Shown piece by piece: positions 21,119 through 30,790 of a stretch of 64,000 nt of DNA. Made by a program: the position numbers and the translations under genes. The notes beneath the pieces were generated by a model that saw only the letters and a program-made list of their open reading frames with translations, did not search any database and was not told the DNA's origin. Position 1 is the stretch's first letter, and each line of letters starts with the position of its first letter. This DNA is from Hyphomicrobiales bacterium. GTDB taxonomy: Bacteria; Pseudomonadota; Alphaproteobacteria; Rhizobiales; Xanthobacteraceae. The DNA is taken from positions 62,001-126,000 of the forward strand of contig JAFKKG010000022.1 in NCBI GenBank assembly GCA_017305715.1, given 5' to 3'.

Positions 21119-22132
21119 ATGGACGACCTCAAATCTATCATCGGAAAAGTCGCCACCGGCGCGACGCTGTCGCGTGACGAGGCCGCCTCCGCCTTCGACA
21201 GCATGATGTCCGGCGAAGCGACGCCCTCGCAGATGGGCGGATTGCTGATGGCCCTGCGGGTGCGCGGCGAGACGGTCGACGAGATCACCGGCGCGGTGTC
21301 GGCGATGCGCAGCAAGATGCTACGGGTCCAGGCGCCGGCGGACGCGGTGGACGTGGTCGGCACCGGCGGCGACGGTTCCGGTTCGGTCAATGTGTCGACC
21401 TGCGCCTCCTTCATAGTCGCGGGCGCCGGCGTGCCCGTCGCCAAGCACGGCAACCGCGCACTGTCGTCGCGCTCGGGGGCTGCCGACGTGTTGGCCGCGC
21501 TCGGGGTCAGGATCGATCTTTCGCCCGACCAGGTCGGGCGCTGCGTGCAGGAGGCCGGCATCGGTTTCATGTTCGCGCCCGCGCATCATCCGGCGATGAA
21601 GAATGTCGGCCCGACCCGGGTCGAACTTGCGACGCGCACGATCTTCAATCTGCTCGGCCCGCTCTCCAATCCGGCCGGCGTCAAGCGGCAGATGGTCGGC
21701 GTGTTCTCGCGGCATTGGGTGCAGCCGCTGGCGCAGGTGCTGAAGAATCTCGGCTCCGAGAAGGCCTGGGTGGTTCACGGCTCCGACGGGCTCGACGAAA
21801 TCACCCTCACCGGTCCGAGTTTTGTCGCGAGCCTGGAAAACGGCGATGTCCGCACCTTCGAGGTAACCCCGGAAGACGCCGGCCTCACCCGCGTTGCCGG
21901 CGAAGCCTTGAAGGGCGGCGACGCCGATGCCAACGCGGTCGCGCTGCAAAGCGTGCTGAATGGCAAGCCGAGCGCCTATCGGGACGTCGCGCTCCTGAAC
22001 GCGGCGGCGGCGCTGATCGTGGCCGGCCGCGCCAGGGATTTGAAGGAAGGCGTGGCGATCGGCACCCAATCGCTCGACGGCGGGGCTGCCGCGGCAAAAC
22101 TCAAGCATTTGATCGCGGTTTCCAATAGCTGA
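21119..22132 (+). CDS. trpD: Anthranilate phosphoribosyltransferase
   Basis: 337 residues; joins anthranilate to PRPP in tryptophan synthesis. Signature loops are intact: [16 protein letters not shown] (PRPP site) and [20 protein letters not shown]. It reads as the stand-alone enzyme with no glutaminase fused. It sits 21 bases after ppiD and 18 before trpC; trpE/trpG are not in the window. Confidence 0.98.
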   Translation: MDDLKSIIGKVATGATLSRDEAASAFDSMMSGEATPSQMGGLLMALRVRGETVDEITGAVSAMRSKMLRVQAPADAVDVVGTGGDGSGSVNVSTCASFIVAGAGVPVAKHGNRALSSRSGAADVLAALGVRIDLSPDQVGRCVQEAGIGFMFAPAHHPAMKNVGPTRVELATRTIFNLLGPLSNPAGVKRQMVGVFSRHWVQPLAQVLKNLGSEKAWVVHGSDGLDEITLTGPSFVASLENGDVRTFEVTPEDAGLTRVAGEALKGGDADANAVALQSVLNGKPSAYRDVALLNAAAALIVAGRARDLKEGVAIGTQSLDGGAAAAKLKHLIAVSNS

Positions 22133-22150
22133 CCCGCGGGAGCGCCTGAC

Positions 22151-22972
22151 ATGTCCGATATCCTGAGCAAGATCGAGACTTACAAGCGCGAGGAGATCGC
22201 CGCAGCCAAGCGCGAGCGGCCGCTCGCCACCATCGAAGCGCTCGCGAAGTCGGCCTTGCCGCCGCGCGGCTTTGTGCGCGCGATCCGTGAGAAACTGGCA
22301 CGCGGCGAATATGCGCTGATCGCCGAAGTGAAGAAGGCCTCACCCTCCAAGGGGTTGATCCGCGCCGACTTCGATCCGCCGGCCCTGGCAAAGGCCTATG
22401 AGGCCGGGGGTGCGGCGTGCCTGTCGATCCTGACCGATACGCCGTCGTTCCAGGGCCATCTCGATTTCATGGTCGCGGCGCGCGCGGCGACCAAATTGCC
22501 GGTGCTGCGCAAGGACTTCATGTTCGACACCTACCAGGTGGCCGAAGCCCGCGCCCATGGCGCCGACTGCATCCTGATCATCATGGCAGCCCTCGACGAC
22601 GGCACGGCCAAGGATCTGGAAGAGGCTGCCATTGCGCATGGCATGGATGTGCTGATCGAAATACACGACCGCGCCGAGCTCGATCGCGCGCTCAAACTTC
22701 GCTCGCCGATGATCGGCGTCAATAACCGCAATTTGCGTACCTTCGAGACCACATTGGCCACCAGCGAGGCGCTGGCGCCGCTGATCCCTGGGGATCGCCT
22801 GATGGTCGGCGAGAGCGGCATCTTTGCGCCGGCGGATCTCGCGCGACTCGAGCGTGTCGGCATGTCAACCTTCCTGGTCGGCGAGAGCCTGATGCGCCAG
22901 GCGGACGTTACCGCGGCGACCCGGGCATTGCTGGCCCGTACCGACGCGCTGCGCGCGACCGGGACGCGCTAG
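22151..22972 (+). CDS. trpC: Indole-3-glycerol phosphate synthase
   Basis: 273 residues; closes the indole ring in the fourth step of tryptophan synthesis. TIM-barrel motifs are present: [16 protein letters not shown] with the catalytic Lys, [15 protein letters not shown], and [12 protein letters not shown]. Monofunctional, not fused to TrpF. ATG 22151 follows trpD by 18 bases; its stop lies 3 bases before moaC, so translation is likely coupled. Confidence 0.98.
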   Translation: MSDILSKIETYKREEIAAAKRERPLATIEALAKSALPPRGFVRAIREKLARGEYALIAEVKKASPSKGLIRADFDPPALAKAYEAGGAACLSILTDTPSFQGHLDFMVAARAATKLPVLRKDFMFDTYQVAEARAHGADCILIIMAALDDGTAKDLEEAAIAHGMDVLIEIHDRAELDRALKLRSPMIGVNNRNLRTFETTLATSEALAPLIPGDRLMVGESGIFAPADLARLERVGMSTFLVGESLMRQADVTAATRALLARTDALRATGTR

Positions 22973-22975
22973 ACG

Positions 22976-23470
22976 ATGGCGCGGAAGGCAGGCAGCGCCC
23001 TCACCCACATCGATTCCTCAGGCGAAGCCCGGATGGTCGACGTGTCGGCCAAGCCGGCGACCGAGCGGGTCGCCATCGCCGAGGGCCGCGTGATCATGAG
23101 CAAGACGACGCTCGAATTGATCGTCTCCGGCAACGCCAAGAAGGGTGACGTGCTCGGCACCGCGCGCATTGCCGGCATCATGGCGGCGAAGCGCACCTCG
23201 GATCTGATCCCGCTGTGCCATCCGCTGGCGCTGTCGAAGGTGACGCTCGACATCACGCCCGACAAGAAGCTGCCGGGCTGCATCGTCCGCGCCACCGTCA
23301 AGGTCACCGGGCCGACCGGCGTCGAGATGGAAGCGCTGACGGCGGTGTCGGTGGCGTGCCTGACGATCTACGACATGATCAAGGCGGTCGAACGCGGCAC
23401 GCGGATCGAAGGCGTCCATCTCGTCGAGAAGATGGGCGGCAAGTCCGGACATTATCGCGCCGGGGATTAG
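22976..23470 (+). CDS. moaC: Cyclic pyranopterin monophosphate synthase
   Basis: 164 residues. MoaC forms cyclic pyranopterin monophosphate, the first stable molybdenum-cofactor intermediate, together with MoaA. Family motifs are clear: [15 protein letters not shown] and [20 protein letters not shown], with catalytic Lys/Asp in the latter half (DMIKAVER). Last gene of the ppiD-trpD-trpC-moaC run. moeA, a later step of the same pathway, lies 13 kb downstream after an accessory stretch. Confidence 0.98.
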   Translation: MARKAGSALTHIDSSGEARMVDVSAKPATERVAIAEGRVIMSKTTLELIVSGNAKKGDVLGTARIAGIMAAKRTSDLIPLCHPLALSKVTLDITPDKKLPGCIVRATVKVTGPTGVEMEALTAVSVACLTIYDMIKAVERGTRIEGVHLVEKMGGKSGHYRAGD

Positions 23471-23587
23471 ACCGGATCTTCCGAAGCCGGCGCGCCGCCC
23501 CCTGTCACGCTTGTGTGACCGGCCCGCGGCGGAGTGTTCTCGCGCGGGCGGTGTTGTTCTTTCGGGACCTTCACCGGGAGGGATGCG

Positions 23588-23851
23588 ATGGCAACATACA
23601 GGCTTCTTGCCGCAGTGGCGGTGTTATCAGCGCTCACCGGGCCGGCGGTGGCCCAGCAGGTCATCTCCGAGCCCGGCTATTGCGCATTTTTCTATCCCAA
23701 TGCCAATTGCCAGAACAAGGGACCCGGCAATCCCTATACCGATGCGGAATACAAGCGCCGCCTCAACCAGGGCGGCTCCGTATATGGCAGCGGTCAGACG
23801 GTCGGCGTCGCGCGAAAACGGCCGCATTCGTCCGCAACGCGGATGCAGTGA
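23588..23851 (+). CDS. Small exported protein of unknown function (DUF3551-like)
   Basis: 87 residues from ATG 23588, with GGGAGG just upstream. Signal peptide (LLAAVAVLSALTGPAVAQQ). The mature part (PGYCAFFYPNANCQNKGPGNPY) has two cysteines and aromatics that resemble the small Cys-containing exported proteins very common in Bradyrhizobium (annotated elsewhere as DUF3551). That assignment is from memory of the pattern only. Function unknown. Confidence 0.65.
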   Translation: MATYRLLAAVAVLSALTGPAVAQQVISEPGYCAFFYPNANCQNKGPGNPYTDAEYKRRLNQGGSVYGSGQTVGVARKRPHSSATRMQ

Positions 23852-24021
23852 CCCCTCGTCAACTTTGCGACGCGGGTTGCTGTCGGAGCGCTCCGCTACC
23901 GGCGTTAGCATTTCATTAACCAGGCTTCCTAACGGCAATTCCATCTCGGCGCGGTATCAAGCCGCCGGCCGGGAGTGCGCGACACTGCTTCCGGATCGAT
24001 TCCTGGCAGCGATCTCGTTCA

Positions 24022-26754
24022 ATGGGTTCAAGCAACACCGCTTCCTTCAAGGTCATGCCCATCGTTCGCGGCGGCCCGATCCGCTGGCTGATCCTGGGCG
24101 GCGTGCTGTTGATCGCCGCGATCGCGATCGGCGCGACCCTCATGGCGAGCAATTTCCGCGAACGCGCGCTGCGCAACAGCGAGCGCGAGCTGGAAAACAC
24201 CGTGCTGCTGCTGGCGCGCCATTTCGACCAGCAGCTCGAGGACTTCGAGGTCGTCCAGAAGGACCTGATCACCTTCATTCGGTCGAGCGGCATCGTGACG
24301 ACGGAGAGCTACCATCGTCGGATGTCGAGCGAGGAAATCCATCTGATGCTCAAGTCGAAGATGGACGCGTTGTCCTATGTCGGCGGCATCAACGTGTTCG
24401 ACTCCGACGGCAGGCTGATCAATTCGTCGGCCGCCTGGCCCGCCCCGCCGGTCAACGTCGCCGACCGGACCTATTTCAAGACCTTCAAGTCCGGCCCGCA
24501 ATCGCCGGCCGTCGTGCTCGAACCGGTCTACAGCCGCATCACCGGCGTCTGGACCACCGTGATCGCGCGCAAGGTTATGGGCCCGAACGGCGAGTTCCTC
24601 GGCGCCATCGGCCGCGGAATCGAGCCGGCCAATTTCGAGAAGTTTTTCGCCTCGGTGGCGCTCGGATCCGGAGCGGCGATCTCCATGCACCACCGCGACG
24701 GCACGCTGCTCGCGCGCTACCCGCATCTCGACGAGATGATCGGCAGGAATTTCAAGACCGGCCCGGCCAACCAGCAGCGCGTCTTCGAACTCGCCCACAC
24801 CACGTCCCGCCTGACCAGTCCGCTCGACGGCGAGGCTCGCGTGATCTCCTCGCGCGCGCTGACCAACTTTCCGATCGTGATCGTCGCGGCGACGACCACC
24901 TCGGCGGCGCTCGCCGACTGGCGTGAGCAGATCTCCATCCTGATCGCGGTGGCCGGCCTGTCCGTGCTGGCGATTGCCGCCCTCTTGTTCCTGGTCGTTC
25001 GCAAGCTCTCGCAGCAGCATCGCGCGTCGCGGGAGCGGCTGACCCTGGAAAAGCTCCGGCTCGACACCGCCGTCAACAACATGACGCAAGGCCTGCTGCT
25101 GTTCGATTCCTCGCAGCGCCTCGTGATCTGTAACCGGCGCTATCTCGACATGTACGGCCTGTCGGCCGAAGTCGTGAAGCCGGGCTGCAGTTTCCGCGAT
25201 GTGATCGCGCATCGCAAGCAAACCGGCTCGTTCACCGGCGACGTCGATCAGTATGTCGCGCGGGTGCTGCGCGACGTCGATCAGCGCAACGCGATGATCA
25301 TCACGACGCCCGACGGACGCTCGGTGCAGGTCGTCAACGAGCCGCTGGCCGACGGCGGCTGGGTGGCGACCCATGAGGATGTCACCGAGCAGCGCCGCGC
25401 CGAGCAGCGCATCACCCACCTCGCCCATTACGACGCGCTGACCGACCTGCCGAACCGCACCTTGTTCCACGAACAGCTCAAGCGCGAATTGCCGCACGCA
25501 GCGCCCGGGCGCCAGCTTGCGGTGCTCTATATCGACATCGACGAATTCAAGAGCGTCAACGACTCGCTCGGCCACATGATCGGCGACGAATTGCTGAAAT
25601 CCGTCGCGGTCAGCCTCAGCGCCTGCGTTCGCGAGACCGATTTCGTCGCAAGGCTCGGCGGCGACGAATTCGCCATCGTTCAGACCGGCGTGCAGAGTGC
25701 TGGTGACGTCACCGACCTCGTCCATCGCATCCATGACGCGATCCGCGCGCCCTACGAATGCCTCGGCCATCAGGTCACCACCGACGCCTCGATCGGCATT
25801 GCGCTGGCGCCGCAGGACGGGACCGACCTCGACCAGATCCTCAAGAATGCGGATCTGGCGATGTACGCCGCCAAGGCCGCCGGCCGCCGCACCCATCGCT
25901 TCTTCGAACCCGACATGGACGCCCAGGTCCGCGCCCGCCGCATGCTGGAGATCGACCTGCGCCAGGCCATCACCGACGGCGGCCTCGAGGTCTATTACCA
26001 GCCCTGTCTTGACCTCCAGAACAACAGGATCACCGGCTGCGAAGCGCTGCTGCGCTGGCGCCATCCGCAGCGCGGCATGATTTCGCCGGCCGATTTCGTG
26101 CCGATCGCCGAGGAGACCGGTCTCATCAACCAGCTGGGCGAGTGGGTGCTGACCACGGCCTGTGCGGAAGCTGCGAGCTGGCCGGATGATGCTCGGCTTG
26201 CGGTCAACGTCTCGCCGGTACAGTTCAAGAGCGGAACGCTGGCGCTGAAGGTTATTGCGGCCCTTGCGGCCTCGGGTCTGGCCGCGAGCCGGCTCGAACT
26301 CGAGATCACCGAAGCGGTGCTGATCCGCGACGACGATGCGGCCCTTGCCGTGCTGCATCAGCTTCGCGCCATCGGCGTGCGGATAGCGCTCGACGATTTC
26401 GGTACCGGCTATTCCTCGCTGGGCTATCTGCAGCGCTTCCCGTTCGACAAGATCAAGATCGACCGCTGCTTCATCACCGGTATCGCCGAGCCCGAAGGCT
26501 CCGCCAGCATCGTCGAGGCCGTGGTCACCATCGCCACCGCGCGCCACATGACGACGACGGCCGAAGGCGTCGAGACCGAAGAGCAGCGCGAATTGCTGCG
26601 CGCGCTCGGCTGTTCGGAGATGCAGGGCTATCTGTTCAGCGCGCCGAAGCCCGCCGCCGAGGTCAGGAAGTTGCTGTTCACGCACCAGCCCACGCCGTCG
26701 ACCGCCAGCCCCTCCCGCTCCCGCAAACGCAAGCCCGTCGCCGGCGCGGCCTAG
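24022..26754 (+). CDS. Membrane-bound GGDEF/EAL cyclic-di-GMP protein with dCache-like sensor and PAS domain
   Basis: 910 residues. A first membrane helix (about 21-42) and a second (about 299-323) bracket a periplasmic sensor region resembling a double Cache domain (ADRTYFKTFKSGPQSPAVVLEPVYS). A PAS-type segment (about 345-455, AVNNMTQGLLLFDSSQRL) precedes a diguanylate cyclase domain with intact GGDEF at residues 546-550 (RLGGDEFAIV). A phosphodiesterase domain follows with intact EAL at 674-676 (CEALLRWRH) and DDFGTGYSSLGYL. Both sites look active, so it may make or degrade cyclic-di-GMP. Short basic C-terminal tail. Followed by a dispersed repeat. Confidence 0.95.
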   Translation: MGSSNTASFKVMPIVRGGPIRWLILGGVLLIAAIAIGATLMASNFRERALRNSERELENTVLLLARHFDQQLEDFEVVQKDLITFIRSSGIVTTESYHRRMSSEEIHLMLKSKMDALSYVGGINVFDSDGRLINSSAAWPAPPVNVADRTYFKTFKSGPQSPAVVLEPVYSRITGVWTTVIARKVMGPNGEFLGAIGRGIEPANFEKFFASVALGSGAAISMHHRDGTLLARYPHLDEMIGRNFKTGPANQQRVFELAHTTSRLTSPLDGEARVISSRALTNFPIVIVAATTTSAALADWREQISILIAVAGLSVLAIAALLFLVVRKLSQQHRASRERLTLEKLRLDTAVNNMTQGLLLFDSSQRLVICNRRYLDMYGLSAEVVKPGCSFRDVIAHRKQTGSFTGDVDQYVARVLRDVDQRNAMIITTPDGRSVQVVNEPLADGGWVATHEDVTEQRRAEQRITHLAHYDALTDLPNRTLFHEQLKRELPHAAPGRQLAVLYIDIDEFKSVNDSLGHMIGDELLKSVAVSLSACVRETDFVARLGGDEFAIVQTGVQSAGDVTDLVHRIHDAIRAPYECLGHQVTTDASIGIALAPQDGTDLDQILKNADLAMYAAKAAGRRTHRFFEPDMDAQVRARRMLEIDLRQAITDGGLEVYYQPCLDLQNNRITGCEALLRWRHPQRGMISPADFVPIAEETGLINQLGEWVLTTACAEAASWPDDARLAVNVSPVQFKSGTLALKVIAALAASGLAASRLELEITEAVLIRDDDAALAVLHQLRAIGVRIALDDFGTGYSSLGYLQRFPFDKIKIDRCFITGIAEPEGSASIVEAVVTIATARHMTTTAEGVETEEQRELLRALGCSEMQGYLFSAPKPAAEVRKLLFTHQPTPSTASPSRSRKRKPVAGAA

Positions 26755-26756
26755 CG

Positions 26757-26852
26757 CCCTTTCCGTTCCGATGGAATCGGAACGGGGCTCCAGATTCTTG
26801 ATTTGACGCGTTTTCTTGACGCGAACCGGAATCCACTTCGCTCGAAAACGCC
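26757..26852. repeat. Dispersed intergenic repeat, copy A
   Basis: Two parts. First a palindrome (CCGTTCCGAT-GGA-ATCGGAACGG at about 26763-26785). Then GCGTTTTC ... GAAAACGC arms around CGCGAACCGGAATCCACTTCG. The second part is repeated nearly base for base at 53788-53837. It lies between the convergent cyclic-di-GMP gene and the S41 peptidase gene and runs up to the latter's stop codon. This sequence recurs in Bradyrhizobium genomes as I remember them; not checked. Confidence 0.8.
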
Positions 26853-28190
26853 CTAGTTCGGCACCGGGCGCTTTGCGGCCGACGGCGCGTTGGCGTTGAC
26901 GGTGACGCCGCGCAGCAGGTTGAAGGCGGCCCCGAGCGCCTTGTCGTCCTTGTCGGACGGCGGCACGTAGGATTGCGAACCGGTCTGCTCGGCGCCGTCG
27001 GCGGCCAGATGCCCGCGCATCGACGCTTCGCCCTTCAATTCCGAACGGCTCTTCAACTCGTCCGGCACGTCCTGCAGCACTTCGATATCGGGCGAGACGC
27101 CCTGGGCCTGGATCGATTTTCCGGATGGCGTGTAGTAGCGCGCCGTCGTCAGCGCCAGCGCACCATTGTTGGAACCGAGCGGAATGATGGTCTGCACCGA
27201 GCCCTTGCCGAACGAACGCGTCCCGATCAGGGTCGCGCGCTTGTGATCGTGCAAGGCGCCGGCCACGATCTCCGAGGCCGAGGCCGAGCCACCGTTGATC
27301 AGCACCACCAGCGGCTTGCCTTTGGTCAGATCGCCGCCGCGCGCCACGAAGCGCTGGGTTTCTTCCGGCGTCCGGCCACGGGTCGAGACCACCTCGCCGC
27401 GGGCCATGAACGCGCTCGACACCGACACCGCCTGATCGAGCAGGCCGCCCGGATTGTTGCGGAGATCGACGACGTAGCCCGCGAGCTTATCGGACGGGAT
27501 CGCTTTCGAAATCTCCGTGATCGCCTTGCGCAGGCCGTCGGTGGTCTGTTCGTTGAAGCTGGTGATCCTGATATAGCCGATATCGCCGCCCTCGGTGCGG
27601 AAGCGCACCGGCCGCACGCGGATGACTTCGCGTACGATCGCGACATCGACCGGCATGTCCGCGCCCTTGCGGATGATTTTCAGCCGGATCCTGCTGTCGG
27701 GCTGCCCCTTCATCTTGCTCACGGCCTGATCGAGGGTCATGCCCTGAATGGACTCGTCGTCGATCTGTATGATCGCGTCGCCCGACATGATGCCGGCCTT
27801 GGCGGCGGGCGTGTCGTCGATCGGCGCCACCACCTTGACGACGCCGTCTTCCATCGTCACCTCGATGCCGAGCCCACCGAATTCGCCCTGCGTGGTCTCC
27901 TGCATGTCGCTCCAGCCCTTCGCGTTCATGTAGCGCGAATGCGGATCGAGCGAGGAAATCATGCCGTTGATCGCCCCCTCCATGAGCTTGGCGTCGTCGG
28001 GCTTCTCGACATAGCTGGCGCGCACGCGCTCGAACACGTCGCCGAACAGATTGAGCTGCGAATAGGTGCTGTCGCTGCGGGCGGCGGCCTTGGCGGCGGC
28101 GAACAGATGCGCCCCCTGCGGTCCGGTAACCAGGACGGTCAAACAGATGCCCGTCACCGTGCCGAGGAGAAAGGTGATGTTCTTGCGCAT
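26853..28190 (-). CDS. S41 family (CtpA-type) C-terminal processing peptidase
   Basis: 445 residues. N-terminal signal/anchor (FLLGTVTGICLTVLVTGP). Residues about 95-190 are a PDZ domain (GGLGIEVTMEDGVVKV, GDAIIQIDDESIQGM). The peptidase core holds the nucleophile in INGGSASASEIVAGAL and the lysine in SFGKGSVQTIIPL, i.e. a Ser-Lys dyad; VVDLRNNPGG is also canonical. It cleaves C-termini of periplasmic proteins. CtpA is usually near rlmH/envC; none is here, so this may be a second paralogue. Stop codon abuts the dispersed repeat at 26757-26852. Confidence 0.94.
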   Translation of the reverse strand: MRKNITFLLGTVTGICLTVLVTGPQGAHLFAAAKAAARSDSTYSQLNLFGDVFERVRASYVEKPDDAKLMEGAINGMISSLDPHSRYMNAKGWSDMQETTQGEFGGLGIEVTMEDGVVKVVAPIDDTPAAKAGIMSGDAIIQIDDESIQGMTLDQAVSKMKGQPDSRIRLKIIRKGADMPVDVAIVREVIRVRPVRFRTEGGDIGYIRITSFNEQTTDGLRKAITEISKAIPSDKLAGYVVDLRNNPGGLLDQAVSVSSAFMARGEVVSTRGRTPEETQRFVARGGDLTKGKPLVVLINGGSASASEIVAGALHDHKRATLIGTRSFGKGSVQTIIPLGSNNGALALTTARYYTPSGKSIQAQGVSPDIEVLQDVPDELKSRSELKGEASMRGHLAADGAEQTGSQSYVPPSDKDDKALGAAFNLLRGVTVNANAPSAAKRPVPN

Positions 28191-28439
28191 TTGCGATCCT
28201 TCTCGCTATCGACAGCCCAATTCAGGTGAATCGGCGTCCGGTCCCGGCGCGGCCAACCAACAATGGCTTTTTGGTCGGATCAAGGCAGTTTCGTTCCGGG
28301 CCATTACGGATTTGTTAAGGATAGATTTTCAGGCGCCGAAACAGGCCGTTTTCGAACGAATTTTTGCCCTGCAGAACCGCCATCCCATTCAAGACGTGAA
28401 TTCACGATCTCGCGGCCTGATCTGCCCGAGCTTTGCCAG
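28191..28439. other. Intergenic region upstream of the S41 peptidase gene
   Basis: About 250 bases holding the peptidase gene promoter. No supported gene, RNA or operator seen. Confidence 0.4.
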
Positions 28440-28860
28440 AAACTTCCCGCCCTCTCTCATTCGAGGACGCAGGGAATGCCGGATGCGCGCTGCACCCGCG
28501 GTCTCATGTGCAAATGTGCACAAAAGATGCGCACATGAGCATACAGGGCAGCGGAGAACATCCGACATTCCCTGCGCGATGGCTTTACGGTTTATGGCGA
28601 GCTCTCCCCGGAGAACGGCTCTTTTGCCTCCGTTGCGCCCTGGGAAGTCAGACGCCTCCAGGAGCATTGACGCCAGCAACGCGACGTCGGGACCACACGC
28701 TTTTGCCGTACGCTTCGGCCGCGCTCGTCGGGCGACAACCTCCACGTCCACCGCTCCCCGCCCAACGTCCGTGACGACGGCCGATGCCCTTCTGACCAGG
28801 ACGGGATGGCCAAATATGTGCCAGTGATTTGGCTTCTTTAAAACAGAAATATTTTTTATT
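28440..28860. repeat. Candidate long dispersed intergenic repeat
   Basis: Roughly 400 bases with no credible gene in any frame. Segments such as TGCGCGATGGCTTTACGGTT and GAGCTCTCCCCGGAGA, and the later GACCACACGCTTTTGCCGTA, match a repetitive non-coding element that I remember from many Bradyrhizobium contigs. That memory is not a verified search; boundaries are approximate. Open frames over it (for example a 161-codon minus-strand frame) look like artefacts. Confidence 0.45.
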
Positions 28861-29074
28861 TTGGGGCTTGACACATCTTCCGAAATTCAGAACAGGCGAT
28901 TTGCCCGTCGGGTCAGTTTGACGCAGCCCTTTCCGTCGTTGTCTGCAACAACTGCGGAGCGTTTGTGCATGAGAGCGCAGTGAAGATGACGGGCCGCAGC
29001 CGCGATTTCCGGACTTCTCCGACACGGGCATGTCAGTGTATTGAAGTGCCCGTTACGAGTCGTTTGGAGTAGCG
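28861..29074. other. Intergenic region upstream of the GNAT gene
   Basis: About 210 bases, with an AT-rich tract at 28840-28865 and a TTGACA at about 28869 that could be a -35 element for the acetyltransferase gene, though no good -10 box sits at the right distance. Nothing else recognised. Confidence 0.4.
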
Positions 29075-29560
29075 ATGAGCAGCACCGACAAATTGCAGAT
29101 CGAACGTGTACTGTCGGCGACCGACGAAGCGCGCGCACTGATCGGGGAACTCGAGGCCGTGCTTTCGGCAGAGTATACGCCCGAGCAGCGGCATGGATTG
29201 GCGCTCGACGCGATCTTTCAGCCGCATGTCCGCTTCTTCCTCGCGCGCCTTGACGGAACGGCGGTGGGCTGCGGCGGCGTCGCCCTCTACCCCGACTTCG
29301 CCGAGGTCAAGCGCATGTATGTACACCACACCGCGCGGGGACAGGGGGTTGCCGACGCCCTTCTCGAGCGCATCGAACAGGAAGTCCGCAGCGCCGGACT
29401 TTCCATGCTGCGTCTGGAGACCGGCGATCGGCAGATCGCGGCGATGCGGCTCTATGTGCGCGCGGGATTTCGCGAATGCCCGGCGTTCGGCGATTATGCG
29501 CTGATGCCACCGCAATCGATCGCGACGAGCGTGTTCTACGAGAAACGGATCGGCGCGTAA
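29075..29560 (+). CDS. GNAT family N-acetyltransferase
   Basis: 161 residues with motif A VKRMYVHHTARGQGVADALL (R-G-Q-G-V-A) for acetyl-CoA binding and the following LRLETGDRQIAAMRLYVRAGF, as in the YpeA/PhnO-type single-domain acetyltransferases. Cytoplasmic; substrate unknown. ATG 29075 has GGAG nearby. Stands alone after a repeat-containing gap. Confidence 0.9.
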   Translation: MSSTDKLQIERVLSATDEARALIGELEAVLSAEYTPEQRHGLALDAIFQPHVRFFLARLDGTAVGCGGVALYPDFAEVKRMYVHHTARGQGVADALLERIEQEVRSAGLSMLRLETGDRQIAAMRLYVRAGFRECPAFGDYALMPPQSIATSVFYEKRIGA

Positions 29561-29589
29561 CGCTTCGTGGGACGGACGACGCCAGACGA

Positions 29590-29613
29590 AGAGACCGCCC
29601 AGGGGCGGCCTCT
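29590..29613. terminator. Possible bidirectional terminator hairpin
   Basis: A 10-bp stem with one wobble (AGAGACCGCC with GGCGGCCTCT) and a 4-base loop in the gap between the convergent GNAT and PEP-CTERM genes. The T-tract is weak on both strands, so this is a tentative call. Confidence 0.4.
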
Positions 29614-29712
29614 GTATCTCCCGTTGCCTTCGTCTCAGTGCTGCGAACCGTGCACCCCGGCTATCCCGACGAACACGACGGCAACAATGATCGCGAACGT
29701 CGCCAACATCGA

Positions 29713-30414
29713 TCAGGCCGCGCGAAGCGTTGCGCCTTGATTGCGCCGGCGATAAGCCATGAAGCCGAGCCCCGCAAAGCCGAGCATCATCATCGCCCAG
29801 GTCGAAGGCTCCGGGACGGCCCCCGTCGCAATCTGCTCGAACGAGACGCCGTCGATCAGCGGATCATTGTTTCCAGAATCGGTGGACGAGAACAGCGTAA
29901 AGCTGATCGTCGTCAGCGAAGAAGTCGCGACGTAGTCAAACGTGTAGGTTTCGAACGGTCTGTGAAAAAAGCCCGACGAGTCAGCCGTCAGGGTAACCTG
30001 GTTCAACTGCGATCCGATCGCAACATTGAGGACGCTCGACAGGTTCGGGCCGTTCTCATCCGACAGGCCGACCGTGAGACGGTAGGTATTTCCGATTGTC
30101 GTCGCAACCGTTTGGCTGATGCCTTCCCCGGGAGAGGAATGACCGTTCGAAGCAACGCCACCGATGCTGTAAAAATTCAGGCCGCCATCATAGGAGGGAA
30201 TGGTGTTGCCGATATCGGCGTAGGTCACCACCCCCTCGGTGTGACCGATGTTGGTCCATCCGGTCGGCGTTGTAAAATGATCCGATGTTGCTTCAAAACT
30301 GCCGTTGACGAGCAGTTCGACCGCGCCTGCGGAGCTGCCGCCGGCAAGCAAGACAAAGGATGCTCCGGCCGCGCACAAGAGTTGTTTAGTCGACTTATCA
30401 ATTTTCCAGTTCAC
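29713..30414 (-). CDS. PEP-CTERM sorting-domain protein (PEPxxWA type)
   Basis: 233 residues from a GTG with GGGAGA eight bases upstream. Signal peptide ([16 protein letters not shown]), then a carbohydrate-binding-like beta domain ([35 protein letters not shown]) of the kind annotated as DUF642/PEP proteins. The tail is a textbook sorting signal: [16 protein letters not shown], a hydrophobic helix and YRRR. An exosortase would cut at the PEP motif and hand the protein to the exopolysaccharide matrix. No exosortase gene lies in this window. A degenerate second PEP tail lies just upstream. Confidence 0.93.
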   Translation of the reverse strand: MNWKIDKSTKQLLCAAGASFVLLAGGSSAGAVELLVNGSFEATSDHFTTPTGWTNIGHTEGVVTYADIGNTIPSYDGGLNFYSIGGVASNGHSSPGEGISQTVATTIGNTYRLTVGLSDENGPNLSSVLNVAIGSQLNQVTLTADSSGFFHRPFETYTFDYVATSSLTTISFTLFSSTDSGNNDPLIDGVSFEQIATGAVPEPSTWAMMMLGFAGLGFMAYRRRNQGATLRAA

Positions 30415-30498
30415 GACAATTCTCCCAAATGAAATCCAGTCGCTCGATCGAGGAAAGTTTGGCGGGAAACTAAAATGCGAGTCAAATGAGCAGAGGCC

Positions 30499-30600
30499 CT
30501 AAGGCCTTTGTACCTTGCCCATCGCAGTCCGGTCACGACGGCGGTGGACCATGAAGCCCACGCCAGCGAAGCCCAGAAGCGTCATTGCCGATGCGGCCAG
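30499..30600 (-). pseudogene. PEP-CTERM protein remnant (C-terminal tail only)
   Basis: Reading the minus strand to the TAG at 30501-30499 gives MTLLGFAGVGFMVHRRR followed by a short basic end. This is the transmembrane helix and arginine cluster of a PEP-CTERM tail, very like the tails at 29713 and 42621. Where PEPxxWA should stand the sequence reads LLAASAM, and upstream the frame does not resemble a PEP protein. So it is the decayed 3' end of a former paralogue, next to an intact one on the same strand. Confidence 0.7.
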
Positions 30601-30601
30601 C

Positions 30602-30790
30602 AATTTTGCGCATCTTCCGACGCTATATCCTGTCAAAAACAGCGCTCGAAATTTTCCTGCAAGCTGCGAGCTCGGCGCTCATGTGCGGGCCTCGTTGCAA
30701 TGGCCGCCGCTGTACGCGCCTGCTCTCCGGCATTGCCGCTCCGGTTGACATGCGACGAGACGGCGTCATTCCATCGGGCTGTATCGCCGG
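30602..30790. other. Non-coding stretch between PEP-CTERM remnant and caspase-like gene
   Basis: Probably the decayed body of the PEP-CTERM remnant and the 3' flank of the caspase-like gene. No terminator or gene recognised. Confidence 0.35.

Noticed and set aside
24028-26685. 885-codon open frame on the minus strand
   Set aside because: It is the shadow of the GGDEF/EAL gene in a high-GC genome; no signal peptide, ribosome site or family match.
28389-28874. 161-codon open frame on the minus strand
   Set aside because: Lies on a suspected repetitive non-coding element; no ribosome site and no domain features.
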